Below, piece after piece: positions 35,958 through 43,970 of a stretch of 51,590 nt of DNA. Position numbers and translations under genes: made by a program. Position 1 is the stretch's first letter. Each line of letters begins with the position of its first letter. The stretch lies in contig QOVW01000065.1 of the NCBI GenBank assembly GCA_003339605.1, positions 1 to 51,590 on the forward strand, written 5' to 3'. Under the pieces are notes generated by a model, which was not told the DNA's origin, made no database searches, and saw only the letters and a list, made by a program, of their open reading frames with translations. Origin of the DNA: Spirobacillus cienkowskii. Its GTDB lineage: Bacteria; Bdellovibrionota_B; Oligoflexia; Silvanigrellales; Silvanigrellaceae.

Positions 35958-37373
35958 ATGGCTTTAGAAATTAAACAAGGTTTAAAAACAACCCAAAAGC
36001 TTTCTTTATCAGCTGAACTAAAACATTCAATAACTGTATTAACATTAGGACGTTTTGAACTTGAAAAATTAATTAATGAAGAATTAGAAAAAAATCCTTG
36101 CCTTGTGAGTTTACCGACTCGGCAAGAATTAGAAAATATTCAAAACTATGCAGATCTAAAACAAAGTATCCTAAAATCTTATAATAATTCTGACTATACA
36201 GAGAGATATAATGATATTAAAAGTATAGAATTAATTTCTACTAACAATGCGCGTCGAGAAATTGCGGACGTATCACAATTTACTTCTCTCCATTCATTCA
36301 TAGAAAATCAAATTTCAATGTTACGATTGAGTGATTATGAAAAAGAATGTAGCTTAATTATTTTACAATATCTTGATGATAACGGATTTTTAGGTTCAGA
36401 CATAAATTCTATTGCAGAAAACCATAAAATTTACCTCGATGATATTAAGTTTGCTCTAGAAACTATTCAAAAATGCGAACCTTCAGGAGTTGGAGCGCGC
36501 TCACTGCAAGAATGCCTTTTGTTGCAAATTAACAGAATTGAAAAAAAGCCTAAACTCACAGAAAAAATATTAAATGACTATTGGATTGATTTCCAAAAAC
36601 AAAATTTTAGCAAAATTTCTCGTATTGAAAAAGTTCCTATTGATGAAGTAAAACTTGCTTTTCGTTTTATTAAAACCCAGCTTGATCCCAAACCAGCAAG
36701 ACAATTTGGTAATTTATTAAATCATAACGTTACACCTGATGTCTATGTTTTTAAAAGAGATAACAAATGGCTTTGCAGTATGAATGATAATGGTTTACCA
36801 AGACTTAAGCTTTCCAAAAAATATTCTAATCTAATAGAAGTATTAAAAAAAGAAATTGATAAACCAAAATCTAAAGATACATTTAAATATATTAATGATA
36901 ATTTAAAATCAGCACAATGGTTAGTTAAATCCATTAAAGATAGAAATAAAACTATTTTAAAAGTTGTTGAATGCATCATTAAATACCAAGAAAATTTTTT
37001 TGAAAAAGGAATAGAATATTTAGCCCCACTCACTCTAAAAGTTGTCGCACAGGAATTAAATTTACATGAAAGCACAATTTCTCGAGCAACATCAGATAAA
37101 TATCTTTATTCACCGAGAGGATTATTTGAATTAAAATATTTTTTTAATTCTGCTATTGAAAATAATTCGGGAAAAGAGCTTGCAAATGAATCTATTCGTC
37201 AATTTGTTGCAGAATTAATTAAACTTGAAGATAAGAAAAATCCTCTTTCTGATCAAGAAATATCAGAAAAAATTGAATTAAATAGAGGGATTAAAATCGC
37301 TCGCCGGACAGTCACCAAATACAGAGAATCATTAGGCTTAATGTCTTCCACAAAAAGAATTCAAAGATTCTAA
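35958..37373 (+). CDS. rpoN: RNA polymerase sigma-54 factor
   Basis: The alternative sigma factor that needs AAA+ activators and reads -24/-12 promoters. In the 471-residue product, region I is MALEIKQGLKTTQKLSLSAE through ELEKNP, the core-binding domain is central, the HTH segment is LHESTISRATSDKYLYSPRGLFELKYFF, and the RpoN box ARRTVTKYRE lies near the C-terminus. Region I has unusually few Gln. GGGGAG lies about 10 bases before the ATG. It heads the usual rpoN-hpf-rapZ cluster, but it follows the flagellin pair by 15 bp. The 142-base region after it contains the hpf promoter. Confidence 0.95.
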   Translation: MALEIKQGLKTTQKLSLSAELKHSITVLTLGRFELEKLINEELEKNPCLVSLPTRQELENIQNYADLKQSILKSYNNSDYTERYNDIKSIELISTNNARREIADVSQFTSLHSFIENQISMLRLSDYEKECSLIILQYLDDNGFLGSDINSIAENHKIYLDDIKFALETIQKCEPSGVGARSLQECLLLQINRIEKKPKLTEKILNDYWIDFQKQNFSKISRIEKVPIDEVKLAFRFIKTQLDPKPARQFGNLLNHNVTPDVYVFKRDNKWLCSMNDNGLPRLKLSKKYSNLIEVLKKEIDKPKSKDTFKYINDNLKSAQWLVKSIKDRNKTILKVVECIIKYQENFFEKGIEYLAPLTLKVVAQELNLHESTISRATSDKYLYSPRGLFELKYFFNSAIENNSGKELANESIRQFVAELIKLEDKKNPLSDQEISEKIELNRGIKIARRTVTKYRESLGLMSSTKRIQRF

Positions 37374-37391
37374 TTACTTATTTAAATATCG

Positions 37392-37420
37392 TTGACAGCA
37401 TGAATATATTTTGATATAAA
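37392..37420 (+). promoter_or_regulatory. Strong sigma-70-like promoter for hpf
   Basis: A perfect TTGACA (37392-37397), a 17-base spacer and TATAAA (37415-37420). This is the best promoter in the window. It lies downstream of the rpoN stop and gives hpf its own transcript. Confidence 0.75.
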
Positions 37421-37426
37421 TTAATT

Positions 37427-37453
37427 AAATATTACATTTATACTGTAATATTT
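37427..37453 (+). promoter_or_regulatory. Perfect 10-bp inverted repeat at the hpf transcript start
   Basis: AAATATTACA (37427-37436) and TGTAATATTT (37444-37453), with a 7-base spacer, begin about where transcription from the promoter above should start. It could be a 5' stabilising hairpin in the mRNA or an operator for a dimeric regulator. Confidence 0.55.
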
Positions 37454-37515
37454 AGGAAAGAATAGCGTTATTTCTGATTTCATTTGCCTTAGCTTTTTTT
37501 TGCGTAGGAGGTTTT

Positions 37516-37959
37516 ATGCAAGTCGAATTTCAATTTATCAACTTTCCAAAGTCAAAGGATATTCGTGCTTTAGTTGAGCACAAAATTAAGGAATGCGTAG
37601 AAAAATTCTCTAATAAAACAACTTTTGTAAGAGCATTTTTCACTCTTGACGGATTTGAGCATCACGTTAAAGTTTCTGTTGTTTCTGGGAAAATTAATAC
37701 ATGCGTTAATGCAAGTGCTAATAATATTGCCCTTTCTATTGACAAAGTCGTAAACAAATTAAACTCGTCATTAAGACGACTCACTAAAAAAAGAATTCAC
37801 AAACGTGCCGAGTTCTCGATTGTCAGTGATCAATCTGCTTATAATGTAACTAATTTACGCAGGAATAAAAGATTTGTTCCTTTAAATGAAAATGTTTTTG
37901 ATAAATACGAAACAAATTATATTTCAGATTTTGAAGATCTTTCTCGTAAAACAGGCTAG
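37516..37959 (+). CDS. hpf: Ribosome hibernation-promoting factor
   Basis: Binds the 30S decoding region and silences ribosomes in stationary phase. The 147-residue product has the HPF/YfiA fold in the first 95 residues (VEFQFINFPKSKDIRALVEHKI, RAFFTLDGFEHHVKVSVVSG, ASANNIALSIDKVVNKLNSS, LRRLTKKRIHKR). A Lys/Arg-poor tail of about 50 residues follows, shorter than the dimerisation domain of long HPF. AGGAGG precedes the ATG. It lies between rpoN and rapZ, its common place; ptsN is not between them. A strong promoter and terminator isolate it as a single unit. Confidence 0.9.
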   Translation: MQVEFQFINFPKSKDIRALVEHKIKECVEKFSNKTTFVRAFFTLDGFEHHVKVSVVSGKINTCVNASANNIALSIDKVVNKLNSSLRRLTKKRIHKRAEFSIVSDQSAYNVTNLRRNKRFVPLNENVFDKYETNYISDFEDLSRKTG

Positions 37960-37987
37960 TTTACTAAAATATAATAAACTTTAAAGT

Positions 37988-38025
37988 GAGGAGAGCTTAT
38001 AAAAGGCTCTCCTCTTTGTTTTTTA
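37988..38025 (+). terminator. Intrinsic terminator after hpf
   Basis: A perfect 9-bp stem, GAGGAGAGC (37988-37996) with GCTCTCCTC (38006-38014), a 9-base loop, then TTTGTTTTTT. It is the clearest terminator in the window. Confidence 0.92.
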
Positions 38026-38076
38026 ACAGAAAAAAGTTAGAATAAGTATTCTCTTGGTTTTAATCTTGGAGATACA

Positions 38077-38955
38077 ATGACCACTCATAAAAAAAACTTA
38101 ATAATAATATCAGGACTCGCTGGTTCGGGAAAAACAATAGCAATTCATGCTTTAGAAGATTTAGGATTTTACTGTATAGACAACTTGCCGGCTGTTTTAT
38201 TAAGTTCTTTCGCAGCAGCCATTCAAAACAATCACATCAAATCGTCTCATATTGCACTAGCGCTCGATTCTCGCGATCAAGATAACCCTAATGCATTTGA
38301 AACCATTTATTCTGCTCTTTCTAAAATTTGCTCTATTCAAATTATTTATATTAAAGCTTCTGAAGATATTATATTAAGACGCTACAGTGAAACCAGAAGA
38401 CAGCACCCACTCAGTGTAAATTTTCCTTCTTTATCTCTTCAAGAAGTGATTAAACTTGATGAAAAAACTTTAGAACCTATTAAAAGTCTTGCTCATCGCG
38501 TTATAGATACTTCTACTATGTCTTCTAAGTATTTAAGACAATATATTTATAAACATTTCCCAATTAATAATGAAACAAAACATTTAAGACTTCATTTTAT
38601 TTCTTTTGGTTTCAAACATGGCGTACCCTCAGATTTGGATACGTTATTTGATGTCCGTTGTTTTAAAAATCCGCATTACGAAAGTCAATTGCGAGAACAC
38701 AATGGTCTCAATTCACTCATTAAAGATTATGTGTTTAGCGATCCGAATGTCACACTCTTTATCAATAAAGTTATAGATTTAATTCAATTTTTTTACCCAT
38801 TATATCTTGAAGAAGGAAAACATCATTTTTCTATAGGAATCGGCTGTACCGGAGGAAAACATAGGAGCGTTGCAATATCTGAAGAACTTTTTAAGCAACT
38901 GTGTAATCAATTTTCTCATGTTTCTATCGAGCATCGTCATATTGAAGAAGAGTAA
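38077..38955 (+). CDS. rapZ: RNase adapter protein RapZ
   Basis: A 292-residue NTP-binding protein (YvcJ/RapZ family). The P-loop is ISGLAGSGKT near residue 12, followed by GFYCIDNLP, the DSRDQ strand, SETRRQHPL, and the C-terminal GIGCTGGKHRSVAISEEL. In E. coli RapZ directs RNase E onto the small RNA GlmZ to tune amino-sugar synthesis; in other bacteria the RNA target is different or unknown. GGAG precedes the ATG. It is separated from hpf by a terminator, so it probably has its own promoter within the 50 bases between. Confidence 0.93.
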   Translation: MTTHKKNLIIISGLAGSGKTIAIHALEDLGFYCIDNLPAVLLSSFAAAIQNNHIKSSHIALALDSRDQDNPNAFETIYSALSKICSIQIIYIKASEDIILRRYSETRRQHPLSVNFPSLSLQEVIKLDEKTLEPIKSLAHRVIDTSTMSSKYLRQYIYKHFPINNETKHLRLHFISFGFKHGVPSDLDTLFDVRCFKNPHYESQLREHNGLNSLIKDYVFSDPNVTLFINKVIDLIQFFYPLYLEEGKHHFSIGIGCTGGKHRSVAISEELFKQLCNQFSHVSIEHRHIEEE

Positions 38956-39053
38956 CTTTGAGACAACTTGACCTCTCTAAAAATTCGATCAAACATACTA
39001 ATGTTTTCTTGGTAGATACAAGACCAAGTGGTATTTTTAGAAAGGATTAACCT

Positions 39054-39380
39054 ATGTCAGAATTAGTATTAGAAGTGACAGATAAAAATTTTAAAACAGA
39101 AGTTTTAGAAAGCAATTCCCTTGTATTGGTTGATTTTTGGGCAGAATGGTGCGGACCATGCAGAGCACTCGCACCAACTGTAGAAAGAGTTGCTGAAAAA
39201 CATTCAGACACTATTAAGGTTTGCAAAATCAATATAGAAGAAAATCCTGAAATCACTACGCAATTTAATATCCGCCAAATTCCTTTTCTGGCGTTTATAA
39301 AAAATGGTCAAAAGGTGGCAGAGCTTATTGGCAACCAACCAGAAGATGCTATTTTAAAACAAATTGCTCAACTCAAATAG
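39054..39380 (+). CDS. trxA: Thioredoxin
   Basis: A 108-residue thiol-disulfide reductant with the active site WAEWCGPCRAL (C-G-P-C), the buried Asp in LVLVDFW and the cis-Pro in IRQIPFLAF. Length and all motifs are standard. GAAAGGAT precedes the ATG. A small hairpin (CTTGGT at 39008-39013, ACCAAG at 39023-39028) lies in its leader. It is followed 17 bp later by rnhB and may be co-transcribed. Confidence 0.95.
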   Translation: MSELVLEVTDKNFKTEVLESNSLVLVDFWAEWCGPCRALAPTVERVAEKHSDTIKVCKINIEENPEITTQFNIRQIPFLAFIKNGQKVAELIGNQPEDAILKQIAQLK

Positions 39381-39397
39381 CTGTTTGATAAACAACC

Positions 39398-40291
39398 ATG
39401 AGCACCTCAATGCAATCCTACTTTCCAAATGAGTTTTTCTTATTAAATTTACTTTCTACTCATCATCACATTTCTAAAAAGATAATTATTGCTATCGATG
39501 AGGTCGGCAGAGGGTGTGTTGCTGGGCCTGTGTTGTGTTGTGCGAGTCTTTGGATTTCTGCCACCGAAGTTCCGTTTCAAACGCAACAGCAGCAAACATG
39601 GCTCCCCTTAATTGATGATAGTAAAAAGTTAACTGAAAAAAAACGTAACCAATGTTTTGCAGCAATTCTTGCTAGTTACCAATCTAAGCCAGATACATTT
39701 TCAACTTCAACCACACACTTTATTCCAAATAACCCTAGTAGTTTAAACTCATCACAAACCCAAATTCACTGGAATGCCGCCAAATTTTTAGAATTAAAAC
39801 AACATTCTCAATTTATAACAGAGAAAGAGATGATGTGTGTTCACTTTGCTTTAGGCGAGTCTTCTGCAGAGGAGGTCGATTCTTACAATATTTGGCAAGC
39901 TGTACAACTCGCAGCAGCGCGAGCTTTGAATCTGTTATGTCAATTATTTAAAAATCAATCGAATTTAACTTTAAATTTCTTAAATGACGCAATCATTTTA
40001 ATGGATGGAAAACATTTTTTAAATGTGCCTAAAGATTTTATAAATATTCCTCAAATCACAATAACCCAAGCAGATAGTGTGTTTAAGAGTGTTGGTTTTT
40101 CAAGCGTAATTGCCAAAGTCTCACGAGATAATTTTATGATTTCTCAGGATAAAGAATATCCATTATTTGGTTTTTCAAAACACAAAGGTTATGGCACTGC
40201 AAAACATCTCTCATTAATCAAAGACGCTGGCTCCTGTCCACTGCATCGCAAGAGCTTCTTAACAAACTGCCAAAAAACCACCTTATTCTAA
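39398..40291 (+). CDS. rnhB: Ribonuclease HII (enlarged)
   Basis: Degrades RNA in RNA-DNA hybrids and removes misinserted ribonucleotides. The catalytic Asp-Glu lie in IAIDEVGRGCVAGPV, another Asp in LIDDSKKLTEKKR, and the later acidic residues in ILMDGKHFL and ITQADSVFKSVGFSSVIAKV. The protein is 297 residues, about 100 more than E. coli RnhB, because of a polar N-terminal extension of about 30 residues and inserts after the first and second motifs. No strong ribosome site; it may be coupled to trxA, which ends 17 bp upstream. Confidence 0.9.
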   Translation: MSTSMQSYFPNEFFLLNLLSTHHHISKKIIIAIDEVGRGCVAGPVLCCASLWISATEVPFQTQQQQTWLPLIDDSKKLTEKKRNQCFAAILASYQSKPDTFSTSTTHFIPNNPSSLNSSQTQIHWNAAKFLELKQHSQFITEKEMMCVHFALGESSAEEVDSYNIWQAVQLAAARALNLLCQLFKNQSNLTLNFLNDAIILMDGKHFLNVPKDFINIPQITITQADSVFKSVGFSSVIAKVSRDNFMISQDKEYPLFGFSKHKGYGTAKHLSLIKDAGSCPLHRKSFLTNCQKTTLF

Positions 40292-40330
40292 AGCAAATTT
40301 AATAAACACCGATACCTTATCTAGGAGTTA

Positions 40331-40364
40331 TAGGTTTTTGATAATTATGATCAAAAAAAACCTA
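40331..40364. repeat. Imperfect inverted repeat between rnhB and the next gene
   Basis: TAGGTTTTTGAT (40331-40342) and ATCAAAAAAAACCTA (40350-40364) pair apart from three extra A in the right arm. The loop is 7 bases. It has no T-run to the right, so it is a poor rightward terminator; an operator or leader hairpin is possible. Confidence 0.35.
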
Positions 40365-40395
40365 AGATATTGATTTAATTAGAGGTTTCATTAAA

Positions 40396-40752
40396 ATGAA
40401 ACAGAATAATGCAAATTCTAGCAAAGTGGATGTGTCATACGAGCTTTACCGAGAGCTAGCTGGCGAAATTTGCGCTCCAATTGATGATAATAATATGACA
40501 TTTGATCTCCGTTATGAGCTTTATACGAGTAAAATGACTTACTTATTAAATATTCAAGAACAATGCTTTCGATGCATAAATTTAACCTCTGACTCTCATT
40601 CATATACCAAAGACGATCTTCTTGTTATTCAAGATGCAATAGAAATTACGAAACAATTTATTAGACAAACAATTCTTGAAGCACTTATCCACAGCTTAAA
40701 CACAGCAACAAAGAAGAACTTCTATGCTTCCAGAAATTCAACCTGTACTTGA
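40396..40752 (+). CDS. Hypothetical protein upstream of murQ, first of two
   Basis: A 118-residue soluble, helical, slightly acidic protein with no motif I recognise. GAGG precedes the ATG. Its end overlaps the next gene by 29 bases in a different frame, which points to coupled translation with that gene. Both precede murQ on the same strand. Confidence 0.5.
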   Translation: MKQNNANSSKVDVSYELYRELAGEICAPIDDNNMTFDLRYELYTSKMTYLLNIQEQCFRCINLTSDSHSYTKDDLLVIQDAIEITKQFIRQTILEALIHSLNTATKKNFYASRNSTCT

Positions 40753-41203
40753 AATTTTTGAAGAATTAAGCTTCGACGATAAAGCATTTTTCTCTTTTAA
40801 AAATGAAGAGAATTTAGAGGTTGTTGCGCTATATTCAAAAAAACAAGACAAAAAAAATTGGAGCATCTGGTTTGCTATAAACGAGCAGGCATCTAAACAA
40901 ACTTTATCATCTACACATATCAAAAAAGCAATTAAAGCTTACAAAGTCAGTGAAAAACAATTTATCCAGCAAATTACCGATATACTTATGACCCAAGCAA
41001 TGTTTGCAAACGAGTTTATTGACCAATTATCAAGAGTATTTGGAGAAGAGGCTGTGCAAAATAATCTATCCCAAACCGAATGTTACTTTAACAAAAATGA
41101 CATTGTTTTAAATTCATTGAGTGAAATTGATATGTTAAAAGACCAACTAAAACGCTCAAAAGAGCGATTAACTAACAAAACAAGATTAAAAATAGTAAAG
41201 TAA
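40724..41203 (+). CDS. Hypothetical protein upstream of murQ, second of two
   Basis: A 159-residue product without signal peptide. It has an aromatic beta-like centre (KKNWSIWFAINEQ) and a charged helical C-terminus (EIDMLKDQLKRSKERL). No family recognised. It starts inside the preceding gene with AAGAAG upstream and ends 5 bp before murQ, so it is part of a three-gene unit. A link with cell-wall recycling is suggested only by position. Confidence 0.55.
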   Translation: MLPEIQPVLEIFEELSFDDKAFFSFKNEENLEVVALYSKKQDKKNWSIWFAINEQASKQTLSSTHIKKAIKAYKVSEKQFIQQITDILMTQAMFANEFIDQLSRVFGEEAVQNNLSQTECYFNKNDIVLNSLSEIDMLKDQLKRSKERLTNKTRLKIVK

Positions 41204-41208
41204 TAAAA

Positions 41209-42108
41209 ATGAATACAGAAAAAAGATCTAAAAAATATAGTAATCTTGATTTATGGGACAATAAAGAAGTTTTAGAAACAATTTTAGAGTCACAACTCAA
41301 TGCTATTTGTTCTATTAAACAACTTATTTCTGATATTGATTCTGCTGTCACAAAGGCAACGACACTGCTAGAACACGGTGGGCGGTTAATTTTTGCTGGA
41401 GCAGGAACTTCTGGACGACTTGCAGCTCAAGAAAGTGCCGAATTGTATCCAACTTATGCATGGCCTAAAAACAAAACTCACTATCTTATTGCTGGAGGCG
41501 ACAAAGCTCTTTCACAATCTGTTGAAAATGCAGAAGATTCTATTGAAAAAGGAGAACATGATTGCAAAAAAATTAAGCCAACTTCTAAAGATGTCGTAAT
41601 TTGTGTTGCGGCGAGCGGTCGAACCCCATACACTCTTGGAGTTTTAAGAACTGCAAACCAAGCTGGTGCATTAACAATCGGTATTTCTTCTTTGGAACAC
41701 GCCCCAATTCTTAACGAAGCTAAAATTAAACTTTTTACCAACACTGGCTCCGAAGTGATTGCAGGATCTACGCGTATGAAAGCAGGAACCGCGCAAAAAG
41801 TTATTTTAAATATGATTACAACAGCTTTAATGATCAAACTCAACAGAACATATGATGGGTATATGGTTGATGTTGTTGCAAGCAACGAGAAACTACAACA
41901 TCGTGCTATTCATATTATTTCTGAAATCTGCCTAGCAGACTCTGAGGCCGCAAAACAAGCATTATTAACGTGTCATGGCAACGTAAAGCTTGCTTGTGTT
42001 TACCTTAAATGCCAATCTAAAGAGTTGGCCGAAGAAATATTATCTAAAACAAGCGGAAATTTAAGAAAATCTCTTGAAAAACTTCCTGAACATTATAAAA
42101 AATCATAA
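41209..42108 (+). CDS. murQ: N-acetylmuramic acid 6-phosphate etherase
   Basis: Cleaves the lactyl ether of MurNAc-6-phosphate to GlcNAc-6-phosphate in peptidoglycan recycling. The 299-residue product has the SIS fold: GGRLIFAGAGTSGRLAAQES (sugar-phosphate loop), SVENAEDSIEKGEHD, VCVAASGRTPYTLGVL and the family-specific GSEVIAGSTRMKAGTAQKVILNM, with the catalytic Glu in the last two regions. The C-terminus has the small helical UBA-like part. No anmK, nagA or MurP/PTS gene is adjacent. It follows two unknown genes closely. Confidence 0.93.
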   Translation: MNTEKRSKKYSNLDLWDNKEVLETILESQLNAICSIKQLISDIDSAVTKATTLLEHGGRLIFAGAGTSGRLAAQESAELYPTYAWPKNKTHYLIAGGDKALSQSVENAEDSIEKGEHDCKKIKPTSKDVVICVAASGRTPYTLGVLRTANQAGALTIGISSLEHAPILNEAKIKLFTNTGSEVIAGSTRMKAGTAQKVILNMITTALMIKLNRTYDGYMVDVVASNEKLQHRAIHIISEICLADSEAAKQALLTCHGNVKLACVYLKCQSKELAEEILSKTSGNLRKSLEKLPEHYKKS

Positions 42109-42214
42109 TAATATTTTGAGCTTCTTATTAAAAGCTCTGCCATTAAAAAGAAAGATATCAAAACATATCAATATATGATAAATAGCAAATGAGACTTTTT
42201 TGGAGAAGGCCGTT

Positions 42215-42463
42215 ATGCAGGAACATTCTTTATTTGACATATTAGTTTTATCATTGGGCAATGCAGCTCTTGTGGGGCTTGGAATTGTTCCAGAACCAGA
42301 CAGTAAAACAATTCAAAAAGATATTGAATCCGCAAAATACAATATTGAACTTTTAGAAACATTACAAAAAAAAACAAAGGGTAACTTAACAAACGCAGAA
42401 GAGGAAATGCTTGCAAACTTGCTTTATGACCTACGACTGAAGTATGTTGAAGCAAAGAAATAA
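42215..42463 (+). CDS. DUF1844 family protein
   Basis: An 82-residue protein matching the DUF1844 pattern: FDILVLSLGNAALVGLGIVP, the IESAKYNIELLETLQKKTKGNL segment and MLANLLYDLRLKYVE. The family is widespread in delta-proteobacteria-like and Planctomycetes genomes; its function is unknown. ATG 42215 follows GGAGAAGG; the frame reaches a TTG at 42200, which overlaps the ribosome site. Stands alone before the greA leader region. Confidence 0.8.
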   Translation: MQEHSLFDILVLSLGNAALVGLGIVPEPDSKTIQKDIESAKYNIELLETLQKKTKGNLTNAEEEMLANLLYDLRLKYVEAKK

Positions 42464-42487
42464 GCATGCTATCTTCTTAATGTATCA

Positions 42488-42516
42488 TTGATTATTACAT
42501 GATACTCGCATGTTAT
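42488..42516 (+). promoter_or_regulatory. Putative promoter of the greA leader / small RNA
   Basis: TTGATT (42488-42493), a 17-base spacer and TGTTAT (42511-42516). The -10 box is only 4 of 6, but the predicted start falls at about 42522, at the base of the strong hairpin that follows. Confidence 0.4.
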
Positions 42517-42520
42517 GTAA

Positions 42521-42661
42521 ACGGGCTGGGCATTGCAAAGCGCGCTCAGTCCGTATACTCGTTGATAACAAGATCAATGGCTTTGCTATTCACGCAAATC
42601 TAGCGAATCGATCTTTCATATCAATTACATTGGTAAAAAAGTTCGGTTTGTTTCTTTTTTT
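42521..42661 (+). ncRNA. Candidate structured RNA (small RNA or greA leader)
   Basis: ACGGGCTGGGC (42521-42531) pairs fully with GCTCAGTCCGT (42544-42554), 11 pairs including two G-U. The G+C content is far above the surroundings. Weaker pairings follow (AAGATC with GATCTT between about 42570 and 42615). AAAAAAG (42635-42641) with CTTTTTT (42654-42660) looks like a terminator ending 28 bases before the greA start. The whole has promoter, structured body and terminator, as a small RNA would. It matches no RNA family I can recognise (not 6S, SRP RNA or tmRNA). Confidence 0.4.
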
Positions 42662-42688
42662 ATGCAAACTATAAAAGGTAACTAAACT

Positions 42689-43189
42689 ATGTCAGCTAAC
42701 TCAAATTCCCCCATTCCAATTACTGCAATTGGACATGAAAAGCTTAAAGAAGAGCTTAAAAAACTAAAAACAATTGATAGACCAAAAGTCATTTCTGAAA
42801 TTGCAGAAGCACGTGCGCTAGGTGATTTATCAGAAAACGCAGAGTACCATGCTGCCCGCGAAAAACAAGGTTTCATTGAAGGCCGAATTATGGAACTTGA
42901 AGACAAACTCGGTAGAGTTCAAATTATTCAAGTTGGTAAAGGAAAAACAGATAGAGTTGTTTTTGGTGCTGTTGTTTCTTTAATGGATGTGAGTGATGAT
43001 TCACACGGCGAAGAAAAAAGCTACAAAATTGTTGGTGATTTAGAAGCTGATATTAAAAATAATGCCATTTCAATTTCAAGTCCACTTGCAAAATCCCTCA
43101 TTAACAAAACTGTTGGGGATGTTGTTGCTGTAAGTCTTCCACGTGGAGAAAAATACTATGAAGTCAAAGACATTCAATTTGCTGATTAA
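42689..43189 (+). CDS. greA: Transcription elongation factor GreA
   Basis: Stimulates cleavage of backtracked RNA in RNA polymerase. The 166-residue product has the N-terminal coiled coil (GHEKLKEELKKLKTIDRPKV, then EARALGDLSENAEYHAAREK with the acidic tip Asp/Glu) and the C-terminal FKBP-like domain (VFGAVVSLMDV, YKIVGDLEAD, ISISSPLAKSLINKTVGDVV). The Asp and Glu at the coiled-coil tip are present. AAGGT precedes the ATG. It ends 1 bp from the convergent barrel gene. Confidence 0.95.
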   Translation: MSANSNSPIPITAIGHEKLKEELKKLKTIDRPKVISEIAEARALGDLSENAEYHAAREKQGFIEGRIMELEDKLGRVQIIQVGKGKTDRVVFGAVVSLMDVSDDSHGEEKSYKIVGDLEADIKNNAISISSPLAKSLINKTVGDVVAVSLPRGEKYYEVKDIQFAD

Positions 43190-43190
43190 A

Positions 43191-43952
43191 TTAATTAATA
43201 ATTGAATTGATATCGCCAATCTGAAAAGTTATACCAAAACCTGCAAAATAACTATTATTTTTGATACTGAGAGTATTTAAATATGTAGCAGAAGAATTGT
43301 TATTTAATGGCGTTATCTGCTGCAATCTCCAACCACTTTGAAAAGAAAATGCTTTGTTTTTTTTGAAAAAGTAATCTAAACCTAAAAAAATGCAGATCAT
43401 ATCTGGTACTGGTGAAATATTTTTAACAATATCAGCATCTGTTTTGACGTTCATAAACTTATACCACACAGCACTATATTCTATTCCTGCAAGTATTCGA
43501 CTTTTTGCTAGATTATATGTAAGTCCCCCTAAAATAGAAGGAAACAGATAGCCGTGACTTTGAAGCAGTCTTGTATTACTACCAAGGTTAAAATCAGTTA
43601 AAAAACCAGTTGTTGTACCTACAAAAAAACCAAATCGTGAAATCAAATTGATATGATAAGAATATCTTAAAAATAATCCCGAATTTATTGCATGAGATTG
43701 AAAAGCGCTGATTTTCTGATTAGAACTCGATGATATTTTCTGACTGACATCCCATTTTGAGTACTCAGCAGAATAAAATATTGATAGATTATGTCCTGAG
43801 CGAAATACAGGGACATAACCTTCATCTGTTTCAATAGCAATGCTGTCTTCGGCAAAGGCCTTTGTGTTTAAATACAGTAATTGTGATAGAGTGATAAGTG
43901 GTATAAAAGTTCTTATTAAAAGAGGTGCACTATTAAAATATCTCTTTACCAT
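43191..43952 (-). CDS. Putative outer-membrane beta-barrel protein
   Basis: A 253-residue protein with a signal peptide (hydrophobic FIPLITLSQLLYLN, cleavage near AFA-ED). The mature part alternates polar and hydrophobic residues in strand-length segments, is rich in Tyr, Ser and Gly, and ends ITFQIGDINSIIN. This fits a small barrel of 8-10 strands in the outer membrane. No family recognised. The ATG at 43952 has no good ribosome site, and the frame is open to 44018, but the extra part is Arg/His-rich and unlike a signal peptide. It diverges from the next gene with only 18 bases between starts. Confidence 0.6.
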   Translation of the reverse strand: MVKRYFNSAPLLIRTFIPLITLSQLLYLNTKAFAEDSIAIETDEGYVPVFRSGHNLSIFYSAEYSKWDVSQKISSSSNQKISAFQSHAINSGLFLRYSYHINLISRFGFFVGTTTGFLTDFNLGSNTRLLQSHGYLFPSILGGLTYNLAKSRILAGIEYSAVWYKFMNVKTDADIVKNISPVPDMICIFLGLDYFFKKNKAFSFQSGWRLQQITPLNNNSSATYLNTLSIKNNSYFAGFGITFQIGDINSIIN

Positions 43953-43970
43953 GTTCAAAAACCATTGTGG

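Noticed and set aside
42521-42661. 6S RNA, SRP RNA or tmRNA
   Set aside because: No central bubble with closing ends, no GNAR SRP tip, and no tRNA-like ends or tag frame.
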